This document shows, piece by piece, positions 16,806 through 26,871 of a stretch of DNA of 64,000 bases. Each line of letters starts with the position of its first letter. Position 1 is the first letter of the stretch. The DNA comes from Streptomyces sennicomposti. Lineage in GTDB: Bacteria; Actinomycetota; Actinomycetes; Streptomycetales; Streptomycetaceae. The notes under the pieces are model-generated. The model was not told the DNA's origin. It saw only the letters and a program-made list of their open reading frames with translations, and made no database searches. The stretch is taken from contig NZ_JAIOAB010000012.1 in assembly GCF_019890635.1 (NCBI RefSeq), positions 62,001 through 126,000 on the forward strand, in the 5' to 3' direction. A program made the translations under genes and the position numbers.

Positions 16806-17933
16806 GTGCGCACAGTGAAAGCGACGGCAGCGGCCGTCACCGCGGCCCTGGCGGCCGGCGCGGCGAGCGTCGCCGCGGGCCGGCTGGCCAGCGACGCCGC
16901 GCTCAAGGCGCCCCCGGGCCGCCCCCTGCCCACCGATCACCGCCTCACCGTGCACGGCACGGCCGACGGCCAGATCACCCTCACCCGCGACCTGGCCTCC
17001 CTGCGCCGCGGCGCCTACGGCCTGGCCGGCAACGGCTCCCACGCGATCGTCGGCCCCGTCCTGGACGGCGCCCCGCACCTGCCGGACACCGTCGTACGCC
17101 GCCTCGACCGCGTCACCCACGGCGACCTGCGCCCCCGCGACAAGGTCTGGCTCACCCCCAACCTGTACGTGGGCGACCCGCACACCGCCCTCGGCCTGCG
17201 GTACCGGGACGTGGAGATCCCCGGCGAACTCGGCGACCTGCCGGCCTGGTTCGTGCCCGCCGTCCGCGAGACGTGGGTGATCACCGTGCACGGGCTCGGC
17301 ACCACCCGGGAACTGCCCCTGAACATCATGGAGTTCCTGCACCGCAGACACTTCCCGGTGCTGGACCCGGCCTACCGCGGCGACCTCGGCGCGCCCCGCT
17401 CCCCGGACGGCCTGAGCCATCTCGGCCAGACCGAGTGGCGCGATCTGGACGCGGCGATCCGCTACGCCGTGCGCCACGGCGCCGAGCGGGTCGTCCTGCA
17501 CGGCTGGTCCACCGGCGCCACCATGGCGCTGCGCGCCGCCCTCCACTCGGAGCTGCGCGACCGCGTCTCCGGACTGATCCTCGACTCGCCGGTCCTCGAC
17601 TGGGAGACCACTCTGCGCGCGCTGGCCAAGGCGCGGCACACCCCGAACGCCCTGCTGCCGCTCGCGGTGCGCGCCGCCCAGGGCCGCACCGGACTGCACG
17701 CGGACCGCGTCACCGTGGCCGCCGACGCCGCGCTGCTCACGGTGCCCACCCTGATCTTCCACGGCCCGGCCGACGAGGTCGCCCCCTGGCGCTTCTCCCG
17801 CCGCCTCGCCGAACAGCGCCCCAACCTCATCGCCCTGCACACGGTCCCCGACGCCCCCCACGGCGCCATGTGGAACGCCGACCCCGAGGGGTACGAGGAG
17901 GCGCTGCGCCGCTTCCTGACCCCGCTGATGTGA
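16806..17933 (+). CDS. Alpha/beta hydrolase, membrane-anchored or secreted
   Basis: 375 residues from GTG 16806. An Ala-rich hydrophobic N-terminal segment (about 6-27) looks like a signal or anchor. The hydrolase core has an oxyanion-type HGLGTTRELPL near 162 and the nucleophile elbow GWSTG (Ser235). Asp and His of the triad are likely those in HGPADEVAPW and DAPHGAMW. Substrate is unknown; esterase or peptidase activity is possible. The start is uncertain: an in-frame ATG at 16746 would add 20 residues. No clear ribosome site precedes the GTG. Confidence 0.82.
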   Translation: MRTVKATAAAVTAALAAGAASVAAGRLASDAALKAPPGRPLPTDHRLTVHGTADGQITLTRDLASLRRGAYGLAGNGSHAIVGPVLDGAPHLPDTVVRRLDRVTHGDLRPRDKVWLTPNLYVGDPHTALGLRYRDVEIPGELGDLPAWFVPAVRETWVITVHGLGTTRELPLNIMEFLHRRHFPVLDPAYRGDLGAPRSPDGLSHLGQTEWRDLDAAIRYAVRHGAERVVLHGWSTGATMALRAALHSELRDRVSGLILDSPVLDWETTLRALAKARHTPNALLPLAVRAAQGRTGLHADRVTVAADAALLTVPTLIFHGPADEVAPWRFSRRLAEQRPNLIALHTVPDAPHGAMWNADPEGYEEALRRFLTPLM

Positions 17934-18171
17934 CCGCCGGGGCGAGCGATGCCCGGCGGTCCGCCCCCGGTCGCTCCGGCGATTCCGCTCCCGGTCCCGG
18001 CGCGGGGCCGCCGCACCCGCGCCGACCGTTCCGCGCCCCGCCGATCCCCCCTGCCGGGCTGGCCGATTCCCGCCGTTCGGCACGCCTCGCGGACCCCTGC
18101 GTTGGCCATCCCCGTCGCCCGCCGTGACATTCCGTTTGGGTTTTCGGACCGTCAACCGGAAGACTGCACCT

Positions 18172-19596
18172 GTGACGTCCCGTATCCCGCGCGACTCCAG
18201 GCTTCGACTCGTCCGCCCACGACCCCTGGCCGCCGCCCCCCGAGCCGTGAACCAGCGGCACTCGCGCCGCCCCGCGCCCCGCCCGCCGGAGGGCACACCG
18301 GCCCCCGCGGAGCTGGCCAGAATGGCGCGCTCCGGCCTGGCCGGCGCGGCCCGCGTCGCCCGCTGGGCCGACGCCGCCCTCGGCCCCGGCCGGACCGGGG
18401 CCACCGCCGACGGCAAGGCCACCCTCTCCACGAGCACCGCCGAACGCGCCGCCGCCGAGCTGGGCCTCACCGTCGCCGAGGTCCGCGCCGACTGGGACAC
18501 CGCCCGGCTGGCCGGCCTCATCGAGGTGCACGGCGACAGCGCCCGCCCCGGCTGGCGACTGCGCGCCTGGGACCGCGACGACAGCGCGGTGCTGCGCGGC
18601 TGGGTCGCCCTGTTCGACGCCTGGTCGCTGGCCTGCCCCGAGCCCGCGGAGCACGAGGCCGCCGCCGTCGCCGAGGTCGTCTCGGCCATGCCGCAGGTCC
18701 TCTCCTTCCTCCAGCTCTCGGCCGGGCCCGTCCCCGTCGAACAGCTCCTCGACCTGCTCCAGCAGCGCGTCACCGAACTGCGCACCGCCCGCTGCGAGGT
18801 CCCCTACGACCCGCAGCTCGAACCGGCGGCTCCGCCCGCCCCGGGAGCCGCCGAGCCCGCCGAGACCGACGACGCCCCGCTCGCGCCCCTGCTCGACTGG
18901 GCCCTCGGCGCGCTCGCCTCCGTCGGCGCGCTCACCTACGGCGACGGCCAGGCCACCCTCACCCCGCTCGGCAGCTGGGCGGTCTGGGTGAAGCTGGAGC
19001 AGATCTGCGTCGCCGCGCAGAGCCCGGCCGGGAACATCGAGCAGGCCGCCGAGGACATGCTGCGCGGCTGCGCGCAACTGCGCCCCAACGCGGCCCGCGC
19101 CGAGTACCGCGCCTGGCTCGCCGCCCGCCCCGTCGGCAGCGCCGTCACCGAACTCCTCGCCGCCGCCCGCGGTGAGGACGCCCTGCTGCGCGGCCTCGCC
19201 TTCGAGGCGCTGCGCGTGGTCGGCGCCCCCGCCGAGCCGGACGTACGGGCCGTGCTGGACGAGCCGGCGCTGCGGCCGTACGCCCTGCTGTGGCTGGCCG
19301 AGCACGACGGCGTGGACCCGGAGGACGCGCACGAGGTCCTCACCCGCGAGGAGGCGACCTGGCTGTGGGTGGACACCGCGGCCGCCGTCGCCGACCACGG
19401 CGAGGCCCCGATGCTGGTACGCCACCTGGAGGCCGCGGTGCAGCCCACCGTCCCCGCCCTGCTGGACGAGGTACGGGCCGTGGGGCACCCGCGCACCGTG
19501 CAGGTGCTGGTCGCGCTCGCCGCCGCGCACCCCGACCCGGCCCTGGCCAAGGCCGTGCGCCGGGCGGCCTTCCAGGTCCACACCGGCGGCAGCTGA
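18172..19596 (+). CDS. Conserved protein of unknown function (helical repeat-like)
   Basis: 474 residues from GTG 18172. After a basic, Arg-rich N-terminus (1-45) the protein is rich in Ala/Glu/Leu helices. It includes TLSTSTAERAAAELGLTVAEV, which resembles a winged-helix or HTH segment, and a C-terminal half with evenly spaced helices (EALRVVGAPAEPDVRAVLDE, VRHLEAAVQPTVPALLDEV) reminiscent of HEAT-like repeats. I cannot name a family with confidence. Codon use is clean throughout. An in-frame GTG at 18124 is an alternative start; the T-rich stretch 18130-18150 looks more like promoter than coding DNA. Confidence 0.8.
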   Translation: MTSRIPRDSRLRLVRPRPLAAAPRAVNQRHSRRPAPRPPEGTPAPAELARMARSGLAGAARVARWADAALGPGRTGATADGKATLSTSTAERAAAELGLTVAEVRADWDTARLAGLIEVHGDSARPGWRLRAWDRDDSAVLRGWVALFDAWSLACPEPAEHEAAAVAEVVSAMPQVLSFLQLSAGPVPVEQLLDLLQQRVTELRTARCEVPYDPQLEPAAPPAPGAAEPAETDDAPLAPLLDWALGALASVGALTYGDGQATLTPLGSWAVWVKLEQICVAAQSPAGNIEQAAEDMLRGCAQLRPNAARAEYRAWLAARPVGSAVTELLAAARGEDALLRGLAFEALRVVGAPAEPDVRAVLDEPALRPYALLWLAEHDGVDPEDAHEVLTREEATWLWVDTAAAVADHGEAPMLVRHLEAAVQPTVPALLDEVRAVGHPRTVQVLVALAAAHPDPALAKAVRRAAFQVHTGGS

Positions 19597-19632
19597 GCGG
19601 CCCGGAGCGGGCGCGGGCCCGCGGCGGCGGGC

Positions 19633-20049
19633 TCAGCCCTCCGTGCGCGGCGCGTACGTGCCGAAGCTCCAGACGTTGCCCTCGAGGTCCCGGGCCAGGT
19701 AGTCCCGGGACCCGTACTCCTGGTCGGTCGGGGGCATGAGGATCTCCACGCCGTGGTCCACCGCGCGCTGGTAGTGGCCGTCCACGTCGTCCACGACGAC
19801 GTACACCCCCGCCGGGCCCGCGCCGCGCATCGCCTCGTCGAACCGTCCGCCGTGGCCCTTGGAGCCGAGCATCACCGCGCCGTTGCCCTGCACCAGCTCG
19901 GCGTGCTGGACCAGGCCGTCCTCGCCCTCGTACACCGACAGCTCCGTGAAGCCGAGGGCCTCCGTCAGCTGTCCGACGGCGGCCTTCGCGTCCGCGTACA
20001 GCAGTGTCGGGTAGATGCTCGGGCGCCCGCCCGCGACCGTGTCCGCCAT
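19633..20049 (-). CDS. VOC (glyoxalase/bleomycin-resistance) family protein
   Basis: 138 residues forming one VOC module: IYPTLLYADAKAAVGQLTEALGFTEL (from about residue 12) is the first beta-alpha-beta unit, and GVYVVVDDVDGHYQRAVDHGVEIL with RDYLARDLEGNVWSFGTY is the second. The PhnB-like subclass is suggested by GNVWSFGTY. Such proteins bind a metal and small molecules, or sequester drugs; no substrate can be assigned. The ATG 20049 has GGGAG 9 nt upstream. It converges on the preceding gene with only 36 nt between the stops. Confidence 0.85.
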   Translation of the reverse strand: MADTVAGGRPSIYPTLLYADAKAAVGQLTEALGFTELSVYEGEDGLVQHAELVQGNGAVMLGSKGHGGRFDEAMRGAGPAGVYVVVDDVDGHYQRAVDHGVEILMPPTDQEYGSRDYLARDLEGNVWSFGTYAPRTEG

Positions 20050-20259
20050 GCCGATCACTCCCTCGTGACCCGGTTTCGGCCGGTTTCTCCGACCCGCCGC
20101 CCAGTGTGGCACCGCCCACTGACAACGCCCCGCGCCCACGCGGACACCCCCCGCCGCCCCGGGGCCTGACCACACCCGGCACGCACCCCCGCCCACCGGA
20201 CGCCCCGCCCGACCCCGCCCGCCCAGCACGCACCCCGCAGTCCGGGACGCCCGCTGCCC

Positions 20260-20645
20260 CTATTCGGCACCGGCCGCGCAGTCCGGGACAGACGCCTGAC
20301 CGCCCCTGCCCGGCATCGTGTCCCGCAGCCCGGACGCCCCGCCGCGCCCGCCCGGCGCCTGGCCGCGCAGGCGGGAGACCCCGCAGCCGTTCGCGCCTGC
20401 CCGGCGCCTGGCCGCGCAGGCCCGACATCCCTCCGCGCCCTGCCCACCCGCACCCGGCCCGGGATGCCCTGCTGCCCTGCCCGGCACCGGCCGCGCAGCC
20501 CGGCTGCCCCGCCGCGCCCGCCCGGCGCCCGGCCGCGCAGGCGGGAGACCCTGCGGCCGTTCGTGTCTGCCCGGCGCCTGGCCGCGCAGGCCCGACATCC
20601 CGCCGCGCCCGCCCGCACCCTGCCCACTCGCGCCCGGCCCGGTAC
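20260..20645. repeat. Nested repeats in a long non-coding gap
   Basis: The gap 20050-20927 has no convincing gene. Within it the core GGCCGCGCAG recurs at 20272, 20361, 20410, 20489, 20531 and 20580. A larger unit starting near 20341 repeats 170 nt later near 20511 with few mismatches; the second copy has about 10 extra nt near 20611. The flanks 20100-20260 and 20645-20880 are C-rich low-complexity sequence with no recognisable element. Confidence 0.8.
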
Positions 20646-20927
20646 TCCCGAAGCCCATCACGCACGCCCGGCAGCCCGCCCCGCCCCCGGCAGGCGGCGG
20701 CACCTGCCCGCCCGGCTGCCCCGCCACCTCTGCCCGCCCGGCACCGAACTCGCACGCCCCGCAGCCGGCCCCGCGCTCGTAGCGCCCGGCCTCAGCGCGC
20801 CCCCCGCGCCGCCTGGGTGCGCCCGCCGGTGACCGGTCACCGGCGGCGCGCGCGGCGGAGTCGTCCGCCCCGGGCCCGCGCGAACGCCGGGGAAAACCGC
20901 TTGCGGCCCCCCGTTAGACTGTTCCGC

Positions 20928-20951
20928 ATGGCCATTCTCCTCGCGCATTAG
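20928..20951 (+). CDS. Candidate leader peptide upstream of ABC-F gene
   Basis: A seven-codon frame reads MAILLAH and stops with TAG, 56 nt before the ABC-F start. A -10-like TAGACT at 20915-20920 is spaced 7 nt from its ATG, as expected for a leaderless message. After the stop comes a short inverted repeat GCGGGA/TCCCGC (20956-20961 and 20979-20984). Many ABC-F ribosome-protection genes are controlled by ribosome stalling on such leaders; here this is only inference. Confidence 0.4.
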   Translation: MAILLAH

Positions 20952-21007
20952 ACCAGCGGGAACGTCCTCAGCCGTCCATCCCGCCCCACCCGCCCTGGAG
21001 TCTGTCC

Positions 21008-22606
<1,599 letters not shown>

Positions 22607-22649
22607 CGCCCGCGCCCGACCGCCCGGAACGAGCCCTGGTCAACGCCGC

Positions 22650-22678
22650 ATGGATCATTCGGCCCATCGGTGATCCAT
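22650..22678. promoter_or_regulatory. Inverted repeat with GATC sites upstream of gbn
   Basis: ATGGATCA (22650-22657) and TGATCCAT (22671-22678) form a perfect 8-bp inverted repeat. GATC occurs at 22653, 22672, 22690 and again at 22920 just before gbn. GATC is the core reported for Gbn binding, so self-binding is plausible. It could also be a weak terminator for the ABC-F gene. Confidence 0.5.
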
Positions 22679-22727
22679 CATCTGCGTGAGATCTCCTCGT
22701 ATCGGGGTGTGTCGTACACGGATTTTC

Positions 22728-22760
22728 CGGCCGAGCCCTTATCTGCCAAGGGCTCGGCCG
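22728..22760. terminator. Strong hairpin terminator between ABC-F gene and gbn
   Basis: A perfect 13-bp stem (CGGCCGAGCCCTT at 22728-22740 with its complement at 22748-22760) encloses a 7-nt loop. It lacks a long T run but is typical of Streptomyces terminators. The remainder of the 356-nt gap 22607-22962 holds no gene that I can see. Confidence 0.7.
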
Positions 22761-22962
22761 TCGTGCGTCTCTGACCTGGTGTTTCTCGGAAGAACCCGTT
22801 CGGCGGTACGAACGGCGCCGGATGGAATGCCCTATTCCGCTTGTGGGGACGGACTCCTGTCGTCACAACCGTGTCTCACGGACCTTGCCGAATGGGTGGC
22901 CATGAGGCCCCGGAGGGGTGATCATGAGGAGACCAGAGCGCACTTCCCATGAGGAGGCACGG

Positions 22963-23184
22963 GTGGCCGAGACTCTGAAGAAGGGCAGCCGGGTGACCGG
23001 CGCCGCGCGCGACAAGCTCGCGGCAGACCTGAAGAAGAAGTACGACGCCGGTGCGAGCATTCGGGCGTTGGCCGAGGAGACCGGCCGCTCGTATGGCTTC
23101 GTGCACCGGATGCTCAGCGAGTCGGGCGTCACGCTCCGTGGGCGTGGCGGGGCGACGCGGGGCAAGAAGGCCGCTTCGGCCTGA
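22963..23184 (+). CDS. gbn: Small helix-turn-helix nucleoid-associated protein (Gbn type)
   Basis: 73 residues, very basic. It starts VAETLKKGSRVTGAAR and has a single HTH: KKKYDAGASIRALAEETGRS followed by YGFVHRMLSESGVTL, ending in a Gly/Arg/Lys tail. I recognise it as the actinobacterial GATC-binding nucleoid protein described in S. coelicolor (SCO1839), which binds DNA genome-wide and affects development and antibiotic production. The GTG at 22963 has a strong GAGGAGG ribosome site 5 nt upstream, preferred over in-frame starts at 22918 and 22924. Several GATC sites lie in its upstream region. Confidence 0.85.
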   Translation: MAETLKKGSRVTGAARDKLAADLKKKYDAGASIRALAEETGRSYGFVHRMLSESGVTLRGRGGATRGKKAASA

Positions 23185-23314
23185 TCCCGGGCGGCCCATT
23201 GGCTTCGATGGTGACCACCCGGTCGGTCCGCAGGCCCGCCGGGTGGTTACTGTGCAGTCACTTACGATGTCCGCGCAGGGCATCGCGGCTGACCGCACGC
23301 ATCGGAGGCGCACC

Positions 23315-24127
23315 ATGGCTTCGCCCGAGCACGACCTCGCACCGCTCGACCCGGTTCTCGACAAGGACGGCGTACGGCTCACCGTCGACGACGCGCTCGC
23401 CACGGTGACGCTGACCAACCCGGCCAAGCGCAACGCGCAGAGCCCCGCTCTGTGGCGCGCGCTCACCGAGGCCGGCCGGCTGCTGCCGGGCACCGTCCGC
23501 GTCGTGCTGCTGCGCGCGGAGGGCAAGTCGTTCTCCGCCGGACTCGACCGGCAGGCGTTCACGCCGGAGGGCTTCGACGGCGAACCGTCCTTCCTCGACC
23601 TCGCACGCGGCGGCGACGAGGAACTGGACGCGACCATCGCCGAGTACCAGGAGGCGTTCACCTGGTGGCGGCGCAGCGACATCGTCACCGTCGCCGCGGT
23701 CCAGGGGCACGCCATCGGGGCGGGCTTCCAGCTGGCGCTCGCCTGTGACCTGCGCGTCGTCGCGGACGACGTGCAGTTCGCGATGCGCGAGACCAGCCTC
23801 GGACTGGTGCCCGACCTCACCGGCACGCATCCGCTGGTGGGGCTGGTCGGCTATGCCCGGGCGCTGGAGATCTGCGTCACCGGCCGGTTCGTCACCGCCG
23901 AGGAGTCGGTGAGCTGCGGTCTGGCCAACATCGCCGTGCCCCGCGACCAGCTCGACGCCGCCGCGACCGACTTGGCCTCGGCGATCCTCGCCGCGCCCCG
24001 CGACGCGGTCATCGAGACCAAGGCGCTGCTCCAGGGCGTCCACGGCCGCTCCTACGAGGAGCAGCGCACCGCCGAACGCCAGGCCCAGGGACGCCGCCTG
24101 CGCGACCTCGCGGGCCTCGGCGAATAG
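23315..24127 (+). CDS. Enoyl-CoA hydratase/isomerase family protein
   Basis: 270 residues with the crotonase fold. NPAKRNAQSPALWRAL opens the fold, SFSAGLDRQAF holds the first oxyanion-hole glycine region, and VQGHAIGAGFQLALACDLRV is the second oxyanion segment. Catalytic acids are less clear: the Glu that would protonate in true hydratases seems to be in METS-type text (here MRETSLGLVPDLTG), so a dehydratase, isomerase or hydrolase role is open. ATG 23315 is preceded by GGAGGCGCACC. It follows gbn by 130 nt and may share its transcript. Confidence 0.86.
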   Translation: MASPEHDLAPLDPVLDKDGVRLTVDDALATVTLTNPAKRNAQSPALWRALTEAGRLLPGTVRVVLLRAEGKSFSAGLDRQAFTPEGFDGEPSFLDLARGGDEELDATIAEYQEAFTWWRRSDIVTVAAVQGHAIGAGFQLALACDLRVVADDVQFAMRETSLGLVPDLTGTHPLVGLVGYARALEICVTGRFVTAEESVSCGLANIAVPRDQLDAAATDLASAILAAPRDAVIETKALLQGVHGRSYEEQRTAERQAQGRRLRDLAGLGE

Positions 24128-24187
24128 CCCGCACCTCTGCGTCCGGACCCGGCCGCGGCCGGCCGCCGGAGGCGTCCGCCCGCGACG

Positions 24188-24234
24188 GCCGGCCGCCGGC
24201 GCGGTGCTCCGGTCCCGGAAGGCCGGCGGCCGGC
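24188..24234. terminator. Bidirectional hairpin terminator
   Basis: GCCGGCCGCCGGC (24188-24200) and GCCGGCGGCCGGC (24222-24234) form a perfect 13-bp stem with a 21-nt loop. It lies between the convergent enoyl-CoA hydratase and SDR genes. Confidence 0.65.
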
Positions 24235-24238
24235 GCGG

Positions 24239-24994
24239 TCAGAAGCCGTGCCGGGCGCCGCCGTCCACCGGCAGCATCACGCCCGTGACGAAGGACGCCG
24301 CCGGCGAGAGCAGGAACGCCGCGGCGCGCCCGAACTCCTGCGGGGTGCCGTAGCGGCGCAGCGGGATGCGCGACTCGCTCGCCGCCCGCGTCGCCTCCGG
24401 GTCCGCGGACAGCGCGTCCAGTTCCCGCACCCGGTCGGTGTCGATCCGGCCGGGCAGCAACCCGACGACCCGCACGCCGCGCGGCCCCAGCTCGTCCGCG
24501 AGGGACTTGGCGAACCCGGCGAGGCCCGGCCGCAGCCCGTTGGAGATGGTCAGCCCGGGGATCGGCTCGTGCACCGAACCGGACAGCACGAAGGCGATGA
24601 CGCCGCCGGCCTCCAGCTCCGCCGCCGCGGCGCGGGCCAGCCGCACCGCGCCCAGGAACACCGTCTCGAACGCCGACTGCCACTGCTCGTCGGTGGTGTC
24701 CGCGACGAACCCGGGCGGCGGCCCGCCGACGCTGACCAGCACCCCGTGGAAGGCGCCGAAGCGCTCCCGCGCGGTGGCGATCAGCCGCTCGGCCGCCGAG
24801 GCGTCCGCGTTGTCCACGGCCACCCCGAGGGCGTTCGGGCCGAGTTCGGCCGCCGCGTCGGCGACCCGCTTCTCGTCCCGCCCGGTGATGACCACCTTCG
24901 CCCCGTCGGCGACCAGCTCGCGCGCGGTGGCGTTGCCCAGCCCGCGCGTCGCCCCGGTGACGACGTACACCCGGTCCTTCAGTCCAAGATCCAT
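24239..24994 (-). CDS. Short-chain dehydrogenase/reductase
   Basis: 251 residues. The cofactor loop TGATRGLG (about 12-19) and ITGRDEKR indicate NADP(H) binding, with VDNADAS as the adenine-ring acid. The usual catalytic Tyr-xxx-Lys is replaced: the segment after VLSGSVHEPIPGLTISNGLRPGL has Asn at the Tyr position, and Lys is present only later in GFAKSLADEL. So this is a divergent SDR that may not be a classical oxidoreductase. The C-terminus LPVDGGARHGF is typical. It starts 5 nt after the GH15 stop, so the two are coupled. Confidence 0.85.
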   Translation of the reverse strand: MDLGLKDRVYVVTGATRGLGNATARELVADGAKVVITGRDEKRVADAAAELGPNALGVAVDNADASAAERLIATARERFGAFHGVLVSVGGPPPGFVADTTDEQWQSAFETVFLGAVRLARAAAAELEAGGVIAFVLSGSVHEPIPGLTISNGLRPGLAGFAKSLADELGPRGVRVVGLLPGRIDTDRVRELDALSADPEATRAASESRIPLRRYGTPQEFGRAAAFLLSPAASFVTGVMLPVDGGARHGF

Positions 24995-24999
24995 GGCCC

Positions 25000-26799
25000 C
25001 TATCCTGCCCGCTCGTCCCCGTACAGGGCGAGGGCGGTGTTCACCAGGCCGATGTGGCTGAACGCCTGCGGGAAGTTGCCGAGCTGCCGCCCGGCCCCCG
25101 ACCCGTCGTCCACCAGATACTCCTCCGCCAGCAGCCCCACGTCGTTCGCCAGCCCCACCAGCCGCTCGAACAGCTCCTCGGCCTCCTTCGTGCGCCCCGT
25201 CATGTGCAGCGCGTCGGCGAGCCAGAACGAGCACACCAGGAACGTGCCCTCGCCGCCGGGCAGCCCGTCCACGGCCGCCGTGTCGGTGCTGTAGCGGCGC
25301 ACCAGGCCGCCCTCGCCGAGTTCCGCGCGGACCGCGTCGATGGTGCCCGTCACCCGCGGGTCGTCCGGCGGCAGGAAGCCCACGCGCGGGATGAGCAGCA
25401 GGGCCGCGTCCAGCTCACGCGAGCCGTAGGACTGGGTGAAGGTGCCCCGGCGCGGGTCGTAGCCCTTCTCGCACACCTCCCGGTGCACCTCGTCGCGCAG
25501 CGCCCGCCAGCCGGCGAGGTCCCCGCGCAGCTGCGGCTCCTCCTCCAGCGTGCGCACCGCCCGGTCGGCGGCCACCCACACCATCACCTTGGAGTGCACG
25601 AAGTGCCGCCGTCCGCCGCGCACCTCCCACAGCCCCTCGTCGGGCTCCCGCCAGGCCTCGCGCAGGAAGTCCAGCAGCGCGCGCTGCATCGACCAGATGT
25701 GCGGCTTGGGCGACAGGCCCGAGCGGCGGGCCAGCGACAGCGTGTCCATGACCTCGCCGTACACGTCCAGCTGGCGCTGGAGCACCGCGTCGTTGCCGAT
25801 GCGCACCGGCGCGGAGCCGGCGAAGCCGGGCAGCCACGGCAGCTCGAACTCGGGCAGCCGCCGCTCGCCCGCCAGCCCGTACATGATCTGCAGGTCCGCC
25901 GGGTTGCCGGCGACCGCGCGCAGCAGCCAGTTCCGCCACGCCTCGGCCTCCTCCTGGTAGCCCGCCGACAGCAGCGCGCCCAGGGTGAGCGTGGAGTCGC
26001 GCAGCCAGCAGTAGCGGTAGTCCCAGTTGCGCACGCCGCCCAGCTCCTCGGGCAGCGAGGTGGTCGGGGCCGCGACGATGCCGCCGGTGGGGGCGTAGGT
26101 GAGCGCCTTGAGGGTGATCAGGGAGCGGACGACCAGGTCCCGGTGCGGGCCGGTGTAGCGGCAGCGCGCCGCCCACGCCCGCCAGTCGGCGACGCTGTGC
26201 TCCAGCGCCTCGTACGGGTCGATCAGCGGCGGGCGCGGTTCGTGCGAGGGGTGCCAGGTCAGCACGAACGCGACCTTCTCGCCCCCGGCGATCTCGAACT
26301 CGGCGTGCGTCCCGAAGTCCTCGCCCCAGGTGCGCACCGGCGGCTCGCTGCGCAGCCACGCCGAGTCCGGTCCGGCGACGGCCACCCGGTGACCGTCGCA
26401 GCGGCGCACCCAGGGGACGACGGAACCGTGGTCGAAGCGCAGCCGTAACGTGCTGCGCAGCGTCACCCGGCCGCTCAGCCCCTCGACGATCCGGACCAGG
26501 TCGGGGGCCCGGTCGCGCTGCGGCATCAGATCGGTGACGCGGACGGAGCCCTGGGGCGTGTCCCACTCGGTGTCCAGTACCAGGGTGTCGTGGCGGTAGG
26601 CGCGGCGGGTGCACGGGCCGTCGACGCCGACGGGGGCGATGCGCCAGTGCCCGTTGTCCTCGTCGCCGAGCAGTCCGGCGAAACAGGCCGCCGAGTCGAA
26701 GCGGGGCAGGCAGAGCCAGTCGACGGAGCCGTCCCTGCCGACCAGCGCGGCGGTCTGTTGGTCGCCTATGAGGGCGTAGTCCTCGATCCGGGGCCACAT
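25000..26799 (-). CDS. Glycoside hydrolase family 15 protein (glucoamylase/trehalase-like)
   Basis: 599 residues. The N-terminus MWPRIEDYALIGDQQTAALVGRDG and WLCLPRFDSAACFAGLLG is diagnostic for the bacterial GH15 group that includes mycobacterial trehalases. The (alpha/alpha)6 barrel follows, with RNWDYRYCWLRDSTLTLGAL and a general-acid region near EPDEGLWEVRGG. No signal peptide is seen, so it should act inside the cell on trehalose or maltodextrins. ATG 26799 is chosen because the conserved N-terminus begins there. It is followed directly by the SDR gene. Confidence 0.9.
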   Translation of the reverse strand: MWPRIEDYALIGDQQTAALVGRDGSVDWLCLPRFDSAACFAGLLGDEDNGHWRIAPVGVDGPCTRRAYRHDTLVLDTEWDTPQGSVRVTDLMPQRDRAPDLVRIVEGLSGRVTLRSTLRLRFDHGSVVPWVRRCDGHRVAVAGPDSAWLRSEPPVRTWGEDFGTHAEFEIAGGEKVAFVLTWHPSHEPRPPLIDPYEALEHSVADWRAWAARCRYTGPHRDLVVRSLITLKALTYAPTGGIVAAPTTSLPEELGGVRNWDYRYCWLRDSTLTLGALLSAGYQEEAEAWRNWLLRAVAGNPADLQIMYGLAGERRLPEFELPWLPGFAGSAPVRIGNDAVLQRQLDVYGEVMDTLSLARRSGLSPKPHIWSMQRALLDFLREAWREPDEGLWEVRGGRRHFVHSKVMVWVAADRAVRTLEEEPQLRGDLAGWRALRDEVHREVCEKGYDPRRGTFTQSYGSRELDAALLLIPRVGFLPPDDPRVTGTIDAVRAELGEGGLVRRYSTDTAAVDGLPGGEGTFLVCSFWLADALHMTGRTKEAEELFERLVGLANDVGLLAEEYLVDDGSGAGRQLGNFPQAFSHIGLVNTALALYGDERAG

Positions 26800-26871
26800 G
26801 GATGACCGGCTTCCCGGCGGACCGCGCCGCAATCAGCCCGGCCGGCGGTCGCGCGCCGCACGGCCACGCGC

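Noticed and set aside
20260..20645. CRISPR-like array
   Set aside because: Units are of unequal length, spacers are themselves repeats, and no cas gene is present.
20055..20755. Possible minus strand proteins in the repeat gap
   Set aside because: Translations are Arg/Gly/Ala repeats in several frames at once, without ribosome sites; better explained as repeat DNA.
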